Assembly (NCBI GenBank): GCA_034669045.1
Contig: JAXDOD010000109.1
Span: forward strand, 1-63,614
DNA from: VAZQ01 sp034669045
Lineage (GTDB): Bacteria; Pseudomonadota; Alphaproteobacteria; Rhizobiales; Xanthobacteraceae
Direction of reading: 5' to 3'
Length of the DNA stretch: 63,614 bases
In this document: in pieces, positions 26,047 through 33,970 of the stretch
How the letters are laid out: every line of letters begins with the position of its first letter
Position numbering within the stretch: the stretch's first letter is position 1
Position numbers and translations under genes: made by a program
The notes under the pieces: generated by a model
Databases searched by the model: none
What the model was told of the DNA's origin: nothing
Seen by the model: only the letters and a program-made list of their open reading frames with translations

Positions 26047-26799
26047 TCACGCGATCTTGAAGACGCCGGGCGCGACCTGATCGAATTTCTCGCAATCGGC
26101 GGGATCGTGGCCGGCGACGATGAGGCTTCCGCCCGCCAGCTCCGCGACGAGATCGAAGGCTTCGAGGGCCTGCGGCATGTCGAGCGTCGCCTGTACCGGG
26201 CGGCGGCGCTCGAAGTTCTCATAGAAATGCAGCGTATCGCTGGCGAGCACCACCAGGCCGCGCGCGGTGTCCACCGCCAGCACCTGCAGGCCGGGCGTAT
26301 GCCCGCCGACCACGACCAGCCGCAAACCCGGCCACAGGTCCTTGCCGCCATCGAGCATGCGAATGCGTCCGGCCTCGTCGAGCGCCAGCAGCGCTTGCAG
26401 CGCTTTGCGGTCCGCGGATTCCATGATCAGCGCGTGCCGCGTCGCGCGTCCGGTCCAGAAGGCGGCTTCCGAACGCTGCACCAGGAAGGTCGCGTTCGGG
26501 AACAGGCCATGGCCCGACCAGTGATCCCAATGCAGATGGGACATGACCACGGTCTTGACGGCGTCCGGGTCGATGCCGAGCGCCTTCAGCATCGCGGCAC
26601 GGTCGTTGAATTCGTAGAGCCCGCGGGCGGAAGCATGCTCCGCATCGAAGGCGACGTCGTAGACGATCGGCTCCGGACCGCCGAGCACGACCCACAAATA
26701 GAAGCTGATGACGAGCGGGCCGTCCGACGGCTCGCGATAGAGAAACTGCGACCGCGTGGTGCGCTTGCTGCCCACGTGGAGGGCGTAGACCTGATGCAT
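26047..26799 (-). CDS. MBL-fold metallo-hydrolase (AHL-lactonase-like)
   Basis: 250-residue metallo-beta-lactamase-fold hydrolase. The metal motif HLHWDH is at residues 88-93 (VVMSHLHWDHWSGHGLFP), and other ligands sit in VVVGGHTPGLQVLAV (His near 157), VVLASDTLHF (Asp) and LIVAGHDPADC (His). It resembles N-acyl-homoserine lactone lactonases and other lactonases of ring-cleavage pathways. ATG 26799 (MHQVYALH) is preferred; the frame also allows a TTG at 26832. It is divergent from a LysR regulator with the operator-like site C between them. Within an aromatic pathway a lactone intermediate is a plausible substrate; quorum quenching cannot be excluded. Confidence 0.85.
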   Translation of the reverse strand: MHQVYALHVGSKRTTRSQFLYREPSDGPLVISFYLWVVLGGPEPIVYDVAFDAEHASARGLYEFNDRAAMLKALGIDPDAVKTVVMSHLHWDHWSGHGLFPNATFLVQRSEAAFWTGRATRHALIMESADRKALQALLALDEAGRIRMLDGGKDLWPGLRLVVVGGHTPGLQVLAVDTARGLVVLASDTLHFYENFERRRPVQATLDMPQALEAFDLVAELAGGSLIVAGHDPADCEKFDQVAPGVFKIA

Positions 26800-26845
26800 G
26801 GAAGACGACTGCCAAGGCGGGCTTGAATTCAACCATGCGCCGGCC

Positions 26846-26881
26846 GATCATGCAATTTGGATTACTCGATCGATTGATTGG
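26846..26881. promoter_or_regulatory. Operator-like site C in the MBL hydrolase / LysR divergent region
   Basis: GATCATGCAATTTGG at the left and CTCGATCGATTGATTGG at the right align without gaps to sites A and B. Even the preceding 17 bases match A (TTCAACCATG versus TTCAATCATG). It covers positions -9 to -44 from the LysR ATG and -47 to -82 from the hydrolase ATG, as expected for a LysR regulator that represses its own gene and activates the divergent one. Confidence 0.5.
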
Positions 26882-26889
26882 GTTTCACC

Positions 26890-27789
26890 ATGAGCCTGAC
26901 CATCCGCCGCCTGCGTACCCTCATCGCGGTCGCGCACCACCAGAATTTCCGCCGCGCCGCGGAGGAGATGGCGAGCTCGCAGCCGGCGCTCACGGCGCAC
27001 ATCAAGGACCTGGAGCAGTTTCTCGGCGTCACGCTGTTCAACCGCACGACCCGGCGGGTGACGCTCACGCGCGAGGGCGAAATCCTGCTCGCGCGCGCCA
27101 AGCGCTCGCTCACCGAAATCGATTCGGTGGTCGACGAATTGAAGCATCAGGCCGCGGTGCAGCGGGGCCGCGTCGTGATCGGCTGCACGCCGACGATCGC
27201 GATGTCGCTGATGCCGCTGGCGTTGCGGGAATTCCGCCGCAGCCATCCTCAGGTGGACGTGCAGATCTACGACGAGCCCAGCGAGATCCTCGAACGCCGC
27301 ATCTTCAGCGGGGAGATCGACTTCGCAGTCGGGCCGGCGCCGCAGCGTCCGAACCGGCTCACCTTCCGGCACCTGACGAGCGACCCGTTCATGGCGATCT
27401 GCGCGCCCGGCCATCCGCTGGCGTCGGCGGGCAAGGTCCGGCTCAAGGAGCTCGCCGCCCATCCGATGATCATGATGCGCCAGGGGCTCAACCTGCGCCA
27501 GGAGCTCGACCGCGCGTTCACCGCGCAGGGCTGCCGTTGCACGCCCGCGATCGAGGTCTTCCATCACTATACGCTGATCGGGCTGGTCGAAGCCGGACTC
27601 GGGCTCGGCATCCTGCCGCGCATGACGGTGCTGATCGTGCAACGGCGCAAGCTCAAGACGCTGCGCATCGTGGCGCCCGAGGTCGTGCGCGAATTCGGCG
27701 TCACCACCCGCCGGGGCGAGCCGGTCGCCGCCGCCGCGACGCTGTTCATCGACAGCTTCCGCAAGACCGTGGAGCGGAGGATGAAGTGA
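26890..27789 (+). CDS. LysR-family transcriptional regulator
   Basis: 299-residue LTTR. The N-terminal winged helix-turn-helix is clear: TIRRLRTLIAVAHHQNFRRAAEEMASSQPALTAHIKDLEQFLGVTLFNRTTRRVTLTREG (residues 3-63). The effector-binding domain contains GRVVIGCTPTIAMSLMPLALREF and GLGLGILPRM. ATG 26890 is used; a TTG lies four codons earlier. It is divergent from the MBL hydrolase and is flanked by UbiD and LigAB operons carrying the same operator-like sequence. I infer that it is the pathway regulator responding to an aromatic acid or ring-cleavage product. Confidence 0.93.
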   Translation: MSLTIRRLRTLIAVAHHQNFRRAAEEMASSQPALTAHIKDLEQFLGVTLFNRTTRRVTLTREGEILLARAKRSLTEIDSVVDELKHQAAVQRGRVVIGCTPTIAMSLMPLALREFRRSHPQVDVQIYDEPSEILERRIFSGEIDFAVGPAPQRPNRLTFRHLTSDPFMAICAPGHPLASAGKVRLKELAAHPMIMMRQGLNLRQELDRAFTAQGCRCTPAIEVFHHYTLIGLVEAGLGLGILPRMTVLIVQRRKLKTLRIVAPEVVREFGVTTRRGEPVAAAATLFIDSFRKTVERRMK

Positions 27790-27801
27790 CCGCGGCGCCG
27801 C

Positions 27802-29154
27802 TCAGTGCGGGTGGGTCAGCACGGCTTCGACGGAGCGGCCGATCGAGAGCAGGCGATGGTCCGCCATGGCCTCGCCCATGAGCGTGATGCCGACCGGCGC
27901 CGAGCCCGGCTCATGGCAGGGAATCGTGAGCGCACAACGATCGAGGAAATTCGCGACGCCCGGATTGCGGATGAGCCGACGGCTGGTCGCGAGATAGAGG
28001 CTTTCGTCGGCTTCCAGATCGGCAATCCGCGGCGCCGTGATCGGGACGCTCGGCATCAGGACGGCGTCGAAGGCCGCGGTGAGCGGCCGGGCGGCGTCGA
28101 TCAGGCGGGCGCGCGCGTTGCAAAGCTCGATGTAGTCCGCCGCGCTGATGCCGGCGCCGGTCGCGAAGCGCGCCCCGATGATCGGATCGTAAAGCGCACG
28201 CTTCTCATCGAGCAGAGCGCGATGCCAGGCGTAGCCCTCGGCCACCGCGAACCCGCCTTGGGCATTGATCTTCGGCAGCTCGCCAAGCTCGCGAAAGCCA
28301 ATCTCGGTGACGCGGGCGCCCGCCGCAGACAGCGTCGTCAGCACGCGCGCAAAGGCATCGGCGACGGCGGGCTCCAAGTCGTCGAGCACGAGCGTGGTCG
28401 CAACCGCAAAGCGCAATCGCGACAGCGGGACCGACGCGATGTCGAACGGCTCGTCGGCGATGATCCCGTCGACCTGCGCACAGCAGGCAACCGTCGCACC
28501 CAGGACGCCGACCGAATCGAGCGAGGGCGCAAGCGGGAGCGTGCCGGCGAGCGGTACACGCCGCGCCGTCGGCTTGAAGCCGGCGAGACCGCAGAGCGCG
28601 GCCGGCATCCGCACCGAGCCGGCGGTGTCGGTGCCGATCGCGGCAACTGCCATCGCGTCGGTCACCGAGACGGCGGCGCCGGACGACGAGCCGCCCGGAA
28701 TGCGCGCCGCCTTGCGGTCGAACGGGTTGCGCGGCGTGCCGTAATGCGGATTGAGGCCGAGCCCCCCCAGGGCGAACTCGGTCATGTTGGTGGTGCCGAG
28801 AATGACCGCGCCGGCGGCCCGCAGCCGTGCGACGATCGGCGCATCCTCTTGGGCCGGCGGCGCGTCCTTGAGCACGACCGAGCCGGCCGTCGTCGTGGAG
28901 CCGCGGACGTCGCAGAGGTCCTTGACCGAGATCGGGATACCGGCGAGCGCCGGCAGCGGCACGCCCGCGCGCCGCATGCCGTCCCATGCCGCCGCGGTGG
29001 CGCGCGCCTGCTCCGCAAACAGCCGGATGAAGGCGCGCGGCCCCTCCCCGCTCGGGTCGCCGATGCGCGCGAGGCATTGCCCGGTCAGATCGAGACTGGT
29101 CGTGCGACCTTCGGCTAGGCGCCGCGCGATGTCGATGACCGTGGCAAGACTCAT
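27802..29154 (-). CDS. Amidase-signature hydrolase
   Basis: 450-residue amidase-signature enzyme. The Ser-cisSer-Lys catalytic set is visible: Lys78 in GIPISVKDLCD, the serine-rich loop GGSSSGA at 154-160 supplying the cis-Ser, and the nucleophile Ser180 in GTDTAGSVRMPAA. The rest matches GatA-like amidases (AAGAVILGTTNMTEFALGGLGLNPHYGTPRNP). ATG 29154 gives MSLATVIDIARRLAEGRT; the frame reaches 29247. It is the last gene after DLH, LigA and LigB, 17 bp beyond the LigB stop. It could release an aromatic acid from an amide or act on a ring-cleavage amide. Confidence 0.9.
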   Translation of the reverse strand: MSLATVIDIARRLAEGRTTSLDLTGQCLARIGDPSGEGPRAFIRLFAEQARATAAAWDGMRRAGVPLPALAGIPISVKDLCDVRGSTTTAGSVVLKDAPPAQEDAPIVARLRAAGAVILGTTNMTEFALGGLGLNPHYGTPRNPFDRKAARIPGGSSSGAAVSVTDAMAVAAIGTDTAGSVRMPAALCGLAGFKPTARRVPLAGTLPLAPSLDSVGVLGATVACCAQVDGIIADEPFDIASVPLSRLRFAVATTLVLDDLEPAVADAFARVLTTLSAAGARVTEIGFRELGELPKINAQGGFAVAEGYAWHRALLDEKRALYDPIIGARFATGAGISAADYIELCNARARLIDAARPLTAAFDAVLMPSVPITAPRIADLEADESLYLATSRRLIRNPGVANFLDRCALTIPCHEPGSAPVGITLMGEAMADHRLLSIGRSVEAVLTHPH

Positions 29155-29171
29155 CGGGACGCGCGCGCCGC

Positions 29172-30047
29172 TCAGGCGACCGCCTCCGCAGCCCGATGGA
29201 CCGGCGCCAGGCGCGGCCACCAGATCATGCCCGAGCCGCAGCGCCACACATGGGTCGCCTCATAGGCCAGGACCTCGGCCGGACCTTCGGTGAAGGCGAG
29301 CGCCATCAGCCATGCCAGAAGCTCGGTGGTGCCGCCGACGCCGGCCTCGTCCATGCGGTCGATGGTGCATTCGCGCAGGATCTGCTCGTGCGGCAGGTTG
29401 CCCGACAGCATGCCGAGGAACCAGCGGTCGAACTCTTCGTCGACGTCGAAATTGCGCGGGCCGCCCGGCTCATGCGAGAGCCCGCCGGTGGCGACCACCG
29501 CGACGCGCTCATTGCCGGGCCAGCGGGTCTCGATGATCTCCTTGAGCACCCGCCCGGCCTCGTAGCAGCGCTCCGCCGTCGGCTGCGGCGGAACGAAGCA
29601 GTTCACCAGCAGCGGGATGAACGGGATCTTCATTTCGGGATTGAGATAGGTCAGCGGCACCGAAAAATTGTCGTCGAAATCAACCTTCTCGTGGCACACG
29701 AAATTGACGCCGCGGTCCATCGCCTCGTTGACCAGAAAGCGCGCCAGCGGACGGTGCCCGCGCACGGTGAACGGCTTGAGGCGCAGCCAGTCGTCGATGC
29801 CCGGCGCCGGCCCGGCATGCTGCTCGGCGACGCCGATCGCGAAGTCCGGCATATTGTAGGGCGGCGACGTCAGCATGTGATCGTTGGCGATGCCGAGGAT
29901 CACGTCGGGTCGCGCGGCGCGAAGCTGCTCGCGCAGACGCTCGAGCCCGGCCTGGATGCTGTGCCGCTTGGGCTCCTCCTCCTCCTCGATCCAGCCGGTC
30001 AGGCCCGGGCTGTGGATGGTGGCGCAGGACGCGACGATCGTGGCCAT
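29172..30047 (-). CDS. LigB-type extradiol ring-cleavage dioxygenase, catalytic subunit
   Basis: 291-residue class III extradiol dioxygenase that would cleave a catecholic acid next to its hydroxyls using Fe(II) and O2. Residues match protocatechuate 4,5-dioxygenase LigB: His12 (ATIHSPG), His57 in GIANDHM, His192 in GGLSHEPGGP as acid-base, and Glu242 in GTTELLAWLMAL as an iron ligand. The protein is cytosolic and pairs with the small LigA-like subunit encoded 20 bp upstream. Candidate substrates are protocatechuate, gallate or a related dihydroxybenzoate. The EEEEEP run at 21-26 is an unusual acidic loop. Confidence 0.92.
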   Translation of the reverse strand: MATIVASCATIHSPGLTGWIEEEEEPKRHSIQAGLERLREQLRAARPDVILGIANDHMLTSPPYNMPDFAIGVAEQHAGPAPGIDDWLRLKPFTVRGHRPLARFLVNEAMDRGVNFVCHEKVDFDDNFSVPLTYLNPEMKIPFIPLLVNCFVPPQPTAERCYEAGRVLKEIIETRWPGNERVAVVATGGLSHEPGGPRNFDVDEEFDRWFLGMLSGNLPHEQILRECTIDRMDEAGVGGTTELLAWLMALAFTEGPAEVLAYEATHVWRCGSGMIWWPRLAPVHRAAEAVA

Positions 30048-30067
30048 GGCGGCGGCTCCTCGATGAT

Positions 30068-30403
30068 CTAGTGACGCCGATCCGGCGCGTAGGTCTGCGG
30101 ATCGGCGATCGACCCATAGGTGCGCTTCATGATCTCGACCGTCTTGGGCTGGAACTCGTCAAAATCTTCGCCATGGGTGAGACGGATGATCGGGTTGAAG
30201 TAGAATGGGTGGACGCAAAGCTCCCGGAGCTTGGCGAGGTCGCAGTCGCGCACCGCCTTCATCTCCTCGTCCGACAGGCCGTAGTCGCGGGCGAGACCCT
30301 CGAAATCATTCTTCCAGCGCGCGCGCAGCTCGCGGCTCTTGCGCGTCTCGAACACGATCCGATGGATGCGCGACGTCTTGTCGAAATTCTTGAGCAGGCT
30401 CAT
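30068..30403 (-). CDS. LigA-like small subunit of extradiol dioxygenase
   Basis: 111 residues from ATG 30403, which has AAGGA nine bases upstream; ATG 30445, sharing a base with the previous stop (TGATG), would add 14 residues. The sequence SLLKNFDKTSRIHRIVFETRKS, FEGLARDYGLSDEEMKAVRDCDLAKLRELCVHPFYFNPIIRLT is an all-helical LigA-type domain that caps the active site of LigB. Such subunits bind the carboxylate end of protocatechuate-like substrates. The gene lies directly before LigB, so a two-subunit dioxygenase is expected. Confidence 0.86.
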   Translation of the reverse strand: MSLLKNFDKTSRIHRIVFETRKSRELRARWKNDFEGLARDYGLSDEEMKAVRDCDLAKLRELCVHPFYFNPIIRLTHGEDFDEFQPKTVEIMKRTYGSIADPQTYAPDRRH

Positions 30404-30444
30404 GACGCATTGTCCTTCGAACAGATCAGTATCCTTCGAATCCA

Positions 30445-31134
30445 TCAGCGCAGATTTACGGCCAGAAAAGCGACGCCCCGGCTAAAGCTGTCGCTGGCCG
30501 CGTCCGCCTGGTAACCCTTGTGGGTCGAAACGGCAAATCCGTGGTTGGCGCCGGGATAGACGTGAAGCTCCGCCGCCGCGCCCGCGCTGTTGAGCGCGCA
30601 CGAGAGCTCCATCATCGTGGGCAGGCGCGAGAGCGTATCGTCCTCGCCGTGCAGCAGCAGGACCGGACGCTTGATGCGGTCGGCGACGTCGAGCGGATTG
30701 CGATGCGCGGCATCGGGACCGTCGGGACGCCGGGCAAAGCCGTGGAAGGCGACGACCGCGCGAATTTCCGGCAGTTCCGCGGCGGCGAGCAGCGCCTGGC
30801 CGCCGCCCTTGCAATAGCCGAAGGCGGCGATCCTGCCGGCGTCGACCTCGGGCCGGCCGCGCAGGAACGCAAGCGCCGCGCGGATATCCTCGATGAGCGG
30901 CGCGTCGGGCGGATCGTCGCCGCGCACCTGCCAGCGATGGACCAGCGCCGCATAGCCGCGGGCGGCGAGGCGATCGGCGATCTCGCTGTAGCCGGAATCG
31001 GGGCCCGCAATGCCGCGCAGCATCAGCACCGTCGGCGCCGGCACCTTCGCCGGAACGGCGAAATACGACTCGATGTCCGTGCCGTCCGCCGGGTTGCGAT
31101 AGGTCTCGTAGCGACCCAAGGGCGCCGCCATCAT
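30445..31134 (-). CDS. Dienelactone hydrolase-family alpha/beta hydrolase (first copy)
   Basis: 229-residue hydrolase. The nucleophile is Cys108 in GYCKGGG, the acid Asp165/166 in HGEDDTLS and the base His198 in PGANHGF, the dienelactone hydrolase triad. RBS AGGGGAAA precedes ATG 31134. Its stop overlaps the LigA frame, making it the first gene of a four-gene operon with LigA, LigB and amidase, 103 bp downstream of operator-like site B. In ring-cleavage pathways it could open a lactone; many family members are general carboxyl esterases, so the exact role is open. Confidence 0.87.
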   Translation of the reverse strand: MMAAPLGRYETYRNPADGTDIESYFAVPAKVPAPTVLMLRGIAGPDSGYSEIADRLAARGYAALVHRWQVRGDDPPDAPLIEDIRAALAFLRGRPEVDAGRIAAFGYCKGGGQALLAAAELPEIRAVVAFHGFARRPDGPDAAHRNPLDVADRIKRPVLLLHGEDDTLSRLPTMMELSCALNSAGAAAELHVYPGANHGFAVSTHKGYQADAASDSFSRGVAFLAVNLR

Positions 31135-31236
31135 TTTCCCCTGTTGCTACATCGCCGCCGCGCGCCACGACGGGGCAGGACGGAGTCCCCGCCGGCCGGC
31201 GCGGCTGCTTCGCCGGCATCCAAACACGGCGGCAGC

Positions 31237-31272
31237 GATCAGACAAATCGTAATGCGTGATCCATTCGTCAG
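31237..31272 (-). promoter_or_regulatory. Operator-like site B upstream of the DLH-LigAB-amidase operon
   Basis: Starts GATCAGACAAATCGTAATG, with its first 14 bases identical to site A, and ends GTGATCCATTCGTCAG. It lies 103-138 bp ahead of the DLH start at 31134, between that gene and the stop of the upstream decarboxylase. It is part of the three-site family described at A and C. Confidence 0.6.
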
Positions 31273-31291
31273 GAAAACCTTGCGCGTGTGC

Positions 31292-32284
31292 TCAGACCTT
31301 GGTTTCATCCAAGGTTGTTGCAGCGAACATTTCCTCGACCGTCAGCCGGCGCACGGCGAGGTGCTGCTCGTTCGAATACCGCGCCAGCGCTTCGAGCGTC
31401 TTGCGGTTGGCCGCCACCCCATAGGGCCAGAAATCGCGACCCATGGCGGCTTCGGTCGCTTCGAGTTCCGCCCCGATCCAGGGCAGCCCGATCTTGAGGG
31501 CCACGACCTCGCGCAGGTCGGCGTCGGCGATCTGCTTGGCCTGCGAGAAAGCCTTGTACACGCTGGCGGGAAGCCACGGATGCCGCTCCGCCAGGTCGCG
31601 CCTGATCCCGACCGCATGCATGATGGGAAAGAGGCCCGTGCGGCGGAAATAGTCGCGTTCCGCGCCGCGGTAGTCGGCGAACAGCCGCCGCACGCGCGGA
31701 TGGCGGTTGAGGAACGTGCTCGGCGCGCGCGCCGAGAAGATGGCGTCGATCTCGCCCTCCGCCAGAAGCTGCGAAATCGGCTTGCCCTCCGGCGCGGCGG
31801 TGAGCGGGAAACCCGCCGGGATATTGATCGGAAACTTGTCACGCCGTCCCGACTCTTCGAGACCGCCCTGCACCCATTGGATATCGCCTGCCGCGATGCC
31901 GAACTCGTCCTTGAGGAAGCCGCGAATCCAGGTGACCGCGGACATCTGGTATTCCGGCACGCCGACGCGGCGGCCGCGCAGGTCGGCGGGGCCCTCGATG
32001 CCGCGATCGTCGCGCACGTAGATCGCCGAATGCCGGAACGCGCGCGACAGAAAGGCCGGGACCGCGACATAGGGCACGGTCCCCCGCGACAGCCCGATCA
32101 GATAGGGGCCGAACCCGATCTCCGCGACCTCGAACTCGCTGTGCAGGTAGGCGCGGTGGAAGCATTCCTCGGCCGGCAGCACGATGTAATTGATGTCGCA
32201 GCCCTCGACGCGGACCCGGCCGTCGATCAGCGCGCGCACCCGATCGTAGTCCCAGGTCGCGACCGTCAGCGATAACCGCGCCAT
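31292..32284 (-). CDS. 4,5-dihydroxyphthalate decarboxylase-like protein (Pht5 type)
   Basis: 330-residue protein of the type II periplasmic-binding fold but without signal peptide. ATG 32284 gives MARLSLTVATWDYDRVRALIDGRV, followed by NYIVLPAEECFHRAYLHSEFEVAEIGFGPYLIGL, FRHSAIYVRDDRGIEGPADLRGRRVGVPEYQMSAVTWIRGFL and WPYGVAANRKTLEALARYSNEQHL. This layout is characteristic of Pseudomonas Pht5, which converts 4,5-dihydroxyphthalate to protocatechuate. Protocatechuate would then fit the LigAB pair encoded nearby. The longer frame to 32428 lacks family sequence. It lies upstream of site B and has its own unmarked promoter; site B lies just after its stop. Confidence 0.85.
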   Translation of the reverse strand: MARLSLTVATWDYDRVRALIDGRVRVEGCDINYIVLPAEECFHRAYLHSEFEVAEIGFGPYLIGLSRGTVPYVAVPAFLSRAFRHSAIYVRDDRGIEGPADLRGRRVGVPEYQMSAVTWIRGFLKDEFGIAAGDIQWVQGGLEESGRRDKFPINIPAGFPLTAAPEGKPISQLLAEGEIDAIFSARAPSTFLNRHPRVRRLFADYRGAERDYFRRTGLFPIMHAVGIRRDLAERHPWLPASVYKAFSQAKQIADADLREVVALKIGLPWIGAELEATEAAMGRDFWPYGVAANRKTLEALARYSNEQHLAVRRLTVEEMFAATTLDETKV

Positions 32285-32442
32285 GCGTGATGCTCCATGC
32301 GGCGGACGCAGCCGCGCCGCCCTGCGTGACGTTAGTTCATGGATGAAGCCCGCGACAAGCCGCGGCGCCGGTATGGTGCGGCGAAGGTGTTGCAAACCCG
32401 TCGCCGATCCGGGATTGATGACGGCCAAACCGGAAGCCGATC

Positions 32443-33105
32443 ATGCTCACGCTCAAGTCCCGCGACGGCCACGAACTCGAGGCCTATCTCGCGCAACCGG
32501 CCGGCCCGGCGAGGGGCGGGCTCGTGGTCGCGCAGGAAATGTACGGGGTCAACGGCTACCTGCGCGCGGTGTGCGACTTCTATGCCTCGCACGGCTATCT
32601 GGCGATCGCGCCAGCGCTCTACGACCGCATCCGGCGCGGACTGGTGCTCAGCTACGACCAGGAAGACCACGACCGCGCCCAGAAACTCTACAAGGCCTGG
32701 GACTGGGACGTCGTGCTCGACGACCTCGACGCGGGGCGCGACGCGGTGTCGCAAGCCGGCAAGGTCGGCATGGTCGGCTTCTGCGCCGGCGGCTCGCTTG
32801 CGTGGCTCGCGGCCTGCCGTCGCAGCTACGCGTGCACGATCGCCTATTACGGCTCGACCATGCCGGACTGCGCGGGCGAAACGGCGCACTGCCCGATCAT
32901 CGCGCATATCGGCGACAGGGACAACACCTTGCCGCCGGCGCGAATCGACATCTTCCGCGCGGCGCAGCCCGACGTGCCGATCTACCTTTATCCGGGCGCC
33001 CAGCACGGTTTCGACAACGAGAGCCGCACCGCGCGCTACCATGCCGACGCCTGCAAGCTCGCGCGGACGCGCAGCCTGGAATTCCTGGCGCGCCACGTCG
33101 GATGA
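32443..33105 (+). CDS. Dienelactone hydrolase (second copy, classic type)
   Basis: 220-residue enzyme closer to classical carboxymethylenebutenolidase than the copy at 30445. Glu32 in VVAQEMYGV, the nucleophile Cys114 in GFCAGG, the aspartate in HIGDRDNTLP and His188 in PGAQHGF are all present, and AYYGSTM is typical. It would hydrolyse a dienelactone or a related enol lactone. It is divergent from the dihydroxyphthalate decarboxylase gene and 74 bp before the hydratase and aldolase genes, on the same strand, so it probably starts that + strand operon. Confidence 0.88.
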   Translation: MLTLKSRDGHELEAYLAQPAGPARGGLVVAQEMYGVNGYLRAVCDFYASHGYLAIAPALYDRIRRGLVLSYDQEDHDRAQKLYKAWDWDVVLDDLDAGRDAVSQAGKVGMVGFCAGGSLAWLAACRRSYACTIAYYGSTMPDCAGETAHCPIIAHIGDRDNTLPPARIDIFRAAQPDVPIYLYPGAQHGFDNESRTARYHADACKLARTRSLEFLARHVG

Positions 33106-33179
33106 CTGGTATGAATTGCGTGATCGGCCGCCCATGATCTGCCACCGAGGCGGTGCATCAAAGCCGGGGAGCATCCGAC

Positions 33180-33962
33180 GTGCTATCGCAAGCCGATCGT
33201 GACAAGGCCGCCGACCTCCTGCTCACGGCCGAGCGGGAGCGCAAGCCCGTGGTCCAGCTCTCCAAGACTTGGCCGGACATCACCATCGAGGACGCCTATG
33301 CGATCTCGACCGAGGTGACCAGGCGCAAGATCGCCGCCGGCGCCAAGCTGATCGGGCACAAGATCGGCCTCACCTCGAAGGCGATGCAGCAGTCGTCGCA
33401 GATCAACGAGCCGGATTACGGCCATCTCCTCGACACCATGGTCGTGGCCGACGGCGCCAAGGTGCCGCATGCCGACTACTGCGTGCCGCGGGTCGAACTC
33501 GAGCTCGCCTTCGTGCTGGCGAAGGCGCTGAAAGGACCGGGCGTCGGCCTCCTCGACGTGCTGCGCGCGACCGAATACGTGGTGCCGGCGATCGAGATCA
33601 TCGATGCGCGCGTGCAGAACCCGCGAAAGATCTTCGACACGGTCGCCGACAACGGCGCGGCGGCCGGCATCGTGGTCGGCGGCCGCCCGGTCGGCCCGAT
33701 GGACGTCGACCTGCGCTGGGTCGGCGGCATCATGTTCCGCAATTCCGAGATCGAGGAGACCGGGGTCGCTGCCGGCGTGCTCGGCCATCCGGCGCTTGGC
33801 ATCGCCTGGCTCGCCAACAAGCTGGCGCCGTTCGGCGGCGTGCTGGAGCCCGGCAACATCATGCTGTCCGGCTCGTTCATCCGCCCGGTCTGGGCGGAGA
33901 AGGGCGACACGCTGCACGCCGATTTCGGCCCGCTCGGCAGCGTCGCCGTCCAGTTCGTATAG
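33180..33962 (+). CDS. 2-oxo-hept-4-ene-1,7-dioate hydratase family (HpaH/MhpD)
   Basis: 260-residue hydratase of meta-cleavage pathways. GTG 33180 is chosen because GGGGAG lies eight bases upstream and the resulting numbering places Glu106 and Glu108 (PRVELELAF) and Glu139 (PAIEIIDARV) exactly where the metal ligands of E. coli HpaH are. ITIEDAYAIS, LIGHKIGLTSKAMQ and LANKLAPFGGVLEPGNIMLSGSF are family hallmarks. It adds water to a 2-hydroxy-dienoate, and the aldolase 8 bp downstream would cleave the product. A GTG at 33153 is an alternative start. Confidence 0.9.
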   Translation: MLSQADRDKAADLLLTAERERKPVVQLSKTWPDITIEDAYAISTEVTRRKIAAGAKLIGHKIGLTSKAMQQSSQINEPDYGHLLDTMVVADGAKVPHADYCVPRVELELAFVLAKALKGPGVGLLDVLRATEYVVPAIEIIDARVQNPRKIFDTVADNGAAAGIVVGGRPVGPMDVDLRWVGGIMFRNSEIEETGVAAGVLGHPALGIAWLANKLAPFGGVLEPGNIMLSGSFIRPVWAEKGDTLHADFGPLGSVAVQFV

Positions 33963-33970
33963 GCGCGCCG

